This document shows, piece after piece, positions 58,025 to 64,000 of a DNA stretch of 64,000 nucleotides (position 1 is the stretch's first letter; every line of letters begins with the position of its first letter). Source of the DNA: Xenopus tropicalis (lineage: Eukaryota > Chordata > Amphibia > Anura > Pipidae); contig NC_030683.2 of the NCBI RefSeq assembly GCF_000004195.4, positions 49,799,358 to 49,863,357 on the forward strand. Reading direction: 5' to 3'. The notes beneath the pieces are model-generated. The model worked only from the letters and a program-made list of their open reading frames with translations. It did no database searches and had not been told where the DNA came from. Both the position numbers and the translations under genes were made by a program.

Positions 58025-61000
58025 ATTATTAATTTGTTTCTGCTAAAAGCCACAAAAAACATCCATCTAGCCTTAGCGATAAGTACATCATTGTGGCTGT
58101 GTTTTATATATCATACATGGTTAAATTTCTTTACTAAATTAGTCCTATAATGTGTCTGCTGGAGGTGCACTAATCATTACTTAAACTGTCATGTGAATTA
58201 GGTACACAAATAAGAGAAGAGGAACACTAAACAACTGTTGTCAATTGCAAAATTCCAATTGATCTATGTTTTCCCCTTAGGTACAAGTGTTTTGCCCTGT
58301 TCCTGTACCGCTTTGGCACCAGAAGATTTAGTAAAGGTCAAAGCAGTGTGCAGGAAAGATCAGTTTGTTTTAACATGTCAGTTTCAACCAGCATTTGCCC
58401 AGCATGTGTATGAACGTATGCCTGTTTTGTTTTTTTTCTTTAACTTTGAACAGTGGGTGTTGTCTGCTGTTGGCCAATCCCAGCCAAAGCTAAGGTTCTC
58501 TCCTTCTGGTGTTCAACAACAACCTATCAGCGGGGGTGGGTGTGTAAGGCAAGAAGAGGAGCTGTCACGAGACAATTAATAGTATCTGCAGAATGGAGTG
58601 TGCAAAAATTGCAAAGCAATAAGGGAAGGAGGTCAAGGGTGAGAACATGAAGTGCACACCCAGCAGTAAGAAAAAGGACACATTTCAAAGGTTTCTTTTA
58701 ATATATTTTAATAAGATTTGTTTTATTATGAACAAAATAGCAATCTTAAAATACTGTACAATGGGAAACAAAAAAAAGTAACAGCAATCCAACTGCTTTA
58801 AATGATGTGCATAAAAGCTCATAATCAAGTAAAGTTTGAGCTTGCACTATGTGGTGCCCATTTGCGAATAGCACTTTCCTGTGGTCTTATGCTGTAGATA
58901 TAATGAATGCAAATAATGGTTGCTCTGGGTTACTGCGCTAATGCTAACTTGTACTAAATAAGTCCCCTGGCAGTATTTTCTGTTAGGAAACATGAAAGGG
59001 CTTATTTACAAATGCAGCTGCATGTTTGGCGGTGCTTAAATAGATGCAAATGTTTTGTACTAATGCCAAAAGAATGACATGCTAATGGTGGTTTAACACC
59101 TCTTGCCAGAAATGATGCAATCCCCACTTTTACAAGTTGAACACAACTTGCCTAAAATACACACAAAAAAGCATCTGGAGCAATTGCGACAGGCACCCAA
59201 ATCGGCATGGGGGGGCAATTACACTGAAATTTGGAAAAAATCATGGCGTCCAAGGCAATTGCATCAGAAACTGCACTTTGCACACTGTGATTGTGATGAT
59301 AAATGAGTGCTAAAAGGTTTATGAATCCTTTAAATTGGCAGTAGCATACATATGGTACATCAGAGAAACATTTCCAGATATAGAGCAGAAGAGAACTCAA
59401 CCACCCCATACCAAATTGTGGCAGGAGTTTGGCTATGCCCATGTCTCACCCTGGGCCTTTGGGAGTGTTTTAAGGCTTTAAACTTTGAATAAAGTCTTTT
59501 TTACTTTTAAAATATGTGACCCCTGTGGAGTGCCTATATGCCCATAGTGGTTGTTGCTTCATGTCTCACCTTGCCCATGCACCATTACACCCCAATCAGG
59601 ACCCTTAATTTTTTAAGAGATATATATATATATATATGGAAGGGTTGATATGCTTAGTACTATAGCCCTCATGATGCTCATGCCACCATTGTCAGTATAT
59701 GCAAACATGCTTCAAGACAGAGCAGAATAGATTCTGGTAAACTAGTTCAGTCTATTTAATTTCTGGGTGTGCATTCATCACATCACATTGTAGTACATGT
59801 AGATTCATGTAATGTGTTTTAGTATACTGTCATGAACAATAATGCGCGCATCATACAATGATATCATGGCACCCCGAAGTACAGCCATTTCTCCCTTTTA
59901 AAGGCAGGATCTCACAGCAGCTATTCTTCAAATTCCTGTACTGGATCTCTGACCTCACTTTTAACATTCCAGTTTCCTATTTTGTTTTTAGCGCCAATCC
60001 TTCCTTCAGAATCTCTACTGGTAGAGGACGTTTTTGACTCTATGCATGTAGGCCTTGTGTATTCCTACTCTACTACACTGTCTTATTTATACTTACCATT
60101 AGTTCTTATTTCTTAAGGGCAGCACCTACTTTAGGGCCTTTGTTGATGAGTATTTCCCAAACACAATGGGGGCATATAGTGTGGACTTTAAAATTATATA
60201 GGAGCAGCTGAAAGAATAGCCGGGTTTAAAATTGCAAATGGCCCATGCACAGAATCCTTGCAATCCAGCTTATTTAAAAAAATGCTATTATTGAGTGTAC
60301 TAACATTTATTCTTTATTCTTTCTAAACATGCAGAATGGACACTTCTATAGAAAGACAGGGCAATTGAAGCTGTAGCTTTATCCTTTTTCCCATACCATA
60401 CCAGTTTTGTTCAAGTGCTCTTTGAGGAAGGACTCCATTCATTGTTTAAATACTCTAGTTTTGTCCTTGTCCAAGTTTGTTCTAGCACTAAGCAGCATCT
60501 CTGCTTTAAGCTGCTTTGTTCTGTCTCAAGCATGCCACAGTCTAGTCTGCTTCTCTACAGGCCTTCTACACACCAGCATGATATTCCCCCTTGGCTTCAT
60601 TCACTTCTACGCGTTTTCTGACCAAAATTCTACTGCATACCTAGCATACTTTGTTATATCTAGAGAATGCAATTTATTTATAATAGTCTCTGGGCCACAT
60701 TTAGCAATAGAATTTGTTATTTGGCTTTCAAGGCACCAACATTATCCAGCATTCCAGGTAATTAAGCCAGTGAAAGATTCTCTTGTGATTTCACTGCAAG
60801 CAGTTATGTGATGTTTAATCTAGCTATGTCTTCAGTTAAAATGAACTCTCATTTTGCTAATTACACTTATTACAAAGAAGGTACATATGTATGTATGTAT
60901 ATTTTTATTTCTATAGTGCTAATTATGTATGCATTGCTGTACAGCAGAACAATAAATTAATAAAGCAAACAGGGATAATTACAATAATAAATATAAAGTT

Positions 61001-61099
61001 ACATTAAATATTAAGAGACAGATTTATTATATTATAAATATAATATTTATTATAGATTGCTTAAGCTGATAGGGAAGGAAAAGCCCTGTGTCAGTTAAG
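58025..61099. other. Mostly unassigned DNA
   Basis: 58985-59320 resembles the decayed repeat at 3640-3880. 59616-59637 is a short (TA)n. 60890-60975 looks like an eroded LINE 3' tail (TAGTGCTAATTATGTATGCA). A frame at 58238-58579 follows a pyrimidine tract and AG but has no family resemblance, so I do not call it. Confidence 0.35.
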
Positions 61100-61265
61100 G
61101 AATTCACAGTTGTTTTGAGGAAAAACCTTGTTACTTGATGTACTTTTCCCTGAGTGGACTTTCTGAAATAAGAAAAAGTATCATAAGCTGGCAAAAGCTG
61201 CCAAATGTTTTCTTATTTAAGAAAGCCTGCTCAGGGAAAAATACCTCAGTTAACCAGGTTTTCTC
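61100..61265. repeat. Inverted repeat
   Basis: ACTTTTCCCTGAGTGGACTT...TGAAATAAGAAAA on the left pairs with TTTTCTTATTTAAGAAAGCC...CTCAGGGAAAAAT on the right, with about 30 bp between the arms; several mismatches. Confidence 0.6.
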
Positions 61266-62031
61266 TCAGAAACCCAGCAAGTTCCTCAAAGGGATACTGC
61301 CATGATTTTTATGGTATACTTTTTATTTCTAAATTACATTTACATAGCAAATAATTCACTCTACCATTCAAAATGTTATTCTTGAACCAAAAAATCAGTA
61401 TTTTTTTCAAGGTGTAATATTGGTGTGTAGGCAGCCATATCAGGGCATTGTGCCTGATTCTGAGCTTTCAGAAGACACCAGCGCCACACATTAAAACTGC
61501 TTTCAGTTAACTTATGGTTTCTTCTACTCCCATTTAACTCCAGTAGTCCCAAGCCAGACTTGGATTTCTTACTATTGAGTGCTATTCTGATATCTACTGG
61601 GATCTGCTATCTTGCAACCTTCCCATTGTTCTGCTGATCGGCTGCTGGGAGGGAAGGGAGGGGGGTTGAAATCACTCCATCTTGCAGCTCAGCAGTAAAG
61701 TGTGACTGAAGTTTATCAGAGGACAGTTCACATGGCTGTGGCACCCTGGGAAATGAAGAATATGGCTACCCCCATGTGAAATTTCAATATTAAATATGAA
61801 AAAATCTGTGTGAACAGATTTCAATGCAAGATTCTGCTGGAGAAGCGTTTGATGCATTTTGAAAAAAACATGTTTTCCATGGCTTGAGCAATCAGAAATA
61901 TGCCCCTAAGTGCTAAGTGCCAAAGAGACAAAAGGAAGGAGATCCCTGTTCCATAGAGCTTACAATCTATGCTCATTAGAGAATAAGAAGATAAAAAAAT
62001 GCAACAAAAATAACTTGACTTTTCTTTAAAA

Positions 62032-62039
<8 letters not shown>
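61266..62039. other. Probable old MITE and unassigned DNA
   Basis: AAGGGATACTGCCATG near 61289 resembles a T2-type end, but the left TTAA is missing. The rest is unrecognised. Confidence 0.35.
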
Positions 62040-62062
<23 letters not shown>

Positions 62063-62127
62063 GCAAGAACAAACGGAGCACACCCTATTGAAATTCAAAT
62101 GCCCAGGGTGCTGGCTAAAAAATATAA

Positions 62128-62348
62128 AGCAAGAAAAAAGAGCTGCACTCACCAGGACTTGGCAAAAATATAGTAAGTTTATTTAAGCAAAGAGATCCAA
62201 CGTTTCGAGCACCAACTGTGCTCTTCCTCAGGGAAAAAACCACCCTGAGGAAGAGCACAGTTAGTGCTCGAAACGTTGGATCTCTTTGCTTAAATAAACT
62301 TACTATATTTTTGCCAAGTCCTGGTGAGTGCAGCTCTTTTTTCTTGCT
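62128..62348. repeat. Near-perfect 106-bp-arm palindrome
   Basis: Arms 62128-62233 and 62243-62348 are inverse copies with a single mismatch (62211 versus 62265) and a 9-bp spacer. Each arm carries CCTGAGGAAGAGCAC, a loop, GTGCTCGAAACGTTGG and an AATAAACTTA stretch. (TA)n tracts lie at about 62040-62062 and 62347-62366. Confidence 0.93.
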
Positions 62349-62365
62349 ATATATATATATATATA

Positions 62366-63661
62366 TGTAGGGACCCATAGGGTTAAGCTCCCTATGGCTT
62401 TATCCCCTACCTCTTCACACCTTTAATGTTATTGGGCAGAAGCCCCTGTACTTAGTTTACAGTGTAAAGCTATCCCTTATAGGTTTAGCCTGGTTGTACA
62501 CGCCCCCTGCAGACTGATATAGTGTCTGGCAGGAGGAGGGTGTAACTTCCTCTTTGGCTGCCGGGCTGCTACCTGAAGCACCACTCCATTGAGCCTGGGT
62601 ACAGATCCGGCCCAGTAGCCACTTCCATCCAAATTTAAGTCGGGGACAGGGCCCCGTGAATGAGGAAAAGACAGCATAGCAATATATGTAATAGAACCCT
62701 CTAGGACAGGGGTGGGCAAACTACGGCCCGCGAGCCACATCCGGCCCGTCAGCCCTTTCAATCCGGCTCGCCGTCTCCGGCCCCCTTAAAAGAATGACGG
62801 GCCCTGATTGGTTGCGCCCCGTGCGTGCGCACAGCGTCAGCACGCACGGGGCGCAACCATATAAAAGAATGCACTGGGGTGCCGGGGAACAGAAGGACGG
62901 GACGGAGGAAGCAGCGGGTCGCTGGAGGAGGGAGTCGCAGGTCATGGAGGATGCTGGGGGGGAGCTGAGAGGCCCCATAATTTTTGATGGCAACCCCGGG
63001 CGTAACGCTGTCCCGGCCCGGTCCGGCCCGTCTGTTAGTCAATGTGGCCCCTGAGCCAAAAAGTTTGCCCACCCCTGCTCTAGGAGGTGTGAGTTCAGTC
63101 AGACTTATCTAGCAAGGGCAGTCTTTTAGCCCCATCCAGGATAATAGGAAAGGAGTAGTCTTCCTACTAGGCCTTTATTGCCTTATTGTAGGGACACAGA
63201 AGTGCTAGGGAATCAGGTTAGCAAATATGCCTTGCCCTAACCTCCACAAGAGCATGGGACTATGCCGGTGAGCTGCCTATGCCTATCCTTCTGTTGATGT
63301 TGTACCTACCTAACCTCCAAAAGAGAAGGGATCACTAGGAAAGCATCATATTCCATCTGTTAATCCTCTGCACTTCATATTGTTCTTCTGCATGCTGGTC
63401 TGCGTACCATCTGAGTGAGTAACCTGAAATACCCTGAATACCATTGTCTTGGACAATAAAGTATTATCCAGTTATATCTGAAAGAATCCTCTGGCGTCCA
63501 TTTCTATCTATTGCACCACACTACTTCAGCTAGTTGTAGTTCAACAACACCCCCAGCTCCATTATATCACTCCCACTTAGCAGAGGCCCACTCCTAAGTA
63601 TTAAGGTCGCATGTAACACATGCTCTACAGTACACTACTAGCCTGGGTTTGAAGCCAAACA
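62366..63661 (+). mobile_element. LTR interrupted by a hAT-like element
   Basis: Begins TGTAGGGACCCATAGGGTTA and ends GAAGCCAAACA. It holds GGACAATAAAGTATTATCC as a poly(A) region. Without the inserted 371 bp and its 8-bp duplication it is about 917 bp, close to the 927-bp LTR at 53531-54457. TA-rich flanks hide the duplication. Confidence 0.72.
62707..63077. mobile_element. hAT-like non-autonomous element inside the LTR
   Basis: Ends CAGGGGTGGGCAAACT and inverse AAGTTTGCCCACCCCTG. An exact 8-bp duplication CTCTAGGA lies at 62699-62706 and 63078-63085. The GC-rich interior has an inverted GCCCCGTGCGTGCGCAC pair. Frames in it on both strands are not genes. Confidence 0.88.
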
Positions 63662-64000
63662 TATATATATAGCATTTTGCCTGATGTGACAATGAAAGTC
63701 TTGTAAGAGTCCCAGTAAATGATCAGATTGTTTCAGACTGCATAAAAAAACATTTCTGCTTAATAAATAGAAGAATAAAAATGATATATATTGCACAGAT
63801 TTTGCTGCTTTTATGAAATCAAAGAACAGTTAAAATGTATTGTAATAATATGTTTGATTAAATAGCTTGAGTACAAAAAAATACCATTTTACCATTCACA
63901 GAAAAGCAATGAGATTCCCACCTTTTAGTTTGTGTTGAGTTCTAATATACAGATGCATGTTTAAAAACGCTAGTATATCATTAGCTGTTCTTCCATGAAG
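63662..64000. other. Unassigned AT-rich DNA
   Basis: Nothing recognised up to the window edge. Confidence 0.3.

Noticed and set aside
58238..58579. 113-codon frame following a pyrimidine tract and TTAG
   Set aside because: It looks like a possible exon start, but I see no partner exon, no family and a poly-Phe low-complexity run inside. RNA-seq would settle it.
60407..60811. 134-codon plus frame
   Set aside because: Leu/Ser/Phe-rich translation typical of chance frames in T-rich DNA; an overlapping second frame has equal support.

Overview
The window looks like nuclear DNA from a clawed frog (Xenopus, probably X. tropicalis; not certain). The evidence is the dense load of TTAA-flanked elements with TTAAAGG-type ends (the Xenopus T2 MITE group), L1 elements of frog type, L2/CR1 relics, tRNA-headed SINEs and hAT-like MITEs. 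Spliced genes with TATA boxes, GT-AG introns and poly(A) signals confirm a eukaryotic genome. No viral, bacterial, CRISPR, rRNA or canonical tRNA gene was seen.

Host genes. I can support three small spliced genes, all of one unnamed family. Gene A (527-2045, minus) and gene B (4285-6835, plus) form a head-to-head inverted duplication. They encode 94- and 99-residue Cys/Pro-rich proteins built on a 10-residue repeat of the KDPCHPHVVC type. Gene C (27320-31963, plus) encodes a 65-residue His/Gln/Ser/Lys-rich protein with few cysteines. All three share: a TATAAAAG box shortly upstream; a first exon starting MS-x-V/I-KGG and ending one base into a codon; a 13- or 18-codon middle exon ending in QK; a short last exon; and phase-1 introns throughout. 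Low complexity, cytosolic character (no signal peptide), Cys-Pro repeats and QK/QQK sites suggest structural, cross-linked proteins resembling cornified-envelope precursors (SPRR-like). That function is inference.

Repeats. The rest is mostly transposon-derived, with clear nesting. A full-length L1 (8367-13775, minus) sits inside a T2-type MITE with a 15-bp target duplication. A truncated L1 (19870-21827) sits inside another MITE with a 12-bp duplication. A third L1 (about 47340-49510) is split by a truncated L2 with a 9-bp duplication. A solo LTR (51787-52599) splits a SINE. An LTR at 62366-63661 is split by a hAT-like element with an 8-bp duplication. Several near-perfect palindromes occur; the sharpest (62128-62348) has 106-bp arms with one mismatch and hairpins that resemble hammerhead ribozyme cores.

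Layout: 1-7000 gene pair; 7000-8200 unassigned; 8207-14262 MITE plus L1; 14263-27200 unassigned DNA, MITEs and an L1 fragment; 27222-32079 gene C with MITE-filled introns; 32200-47300 MITEs, an LTR, microsatellites and a CR1 fragment; 47340-54460 nested L1/L2, minisatellite, SINEs and LTRs; 54460-61000 largely unassigned; 61100-64000 inverted repeats and the LTR/hAT nest.
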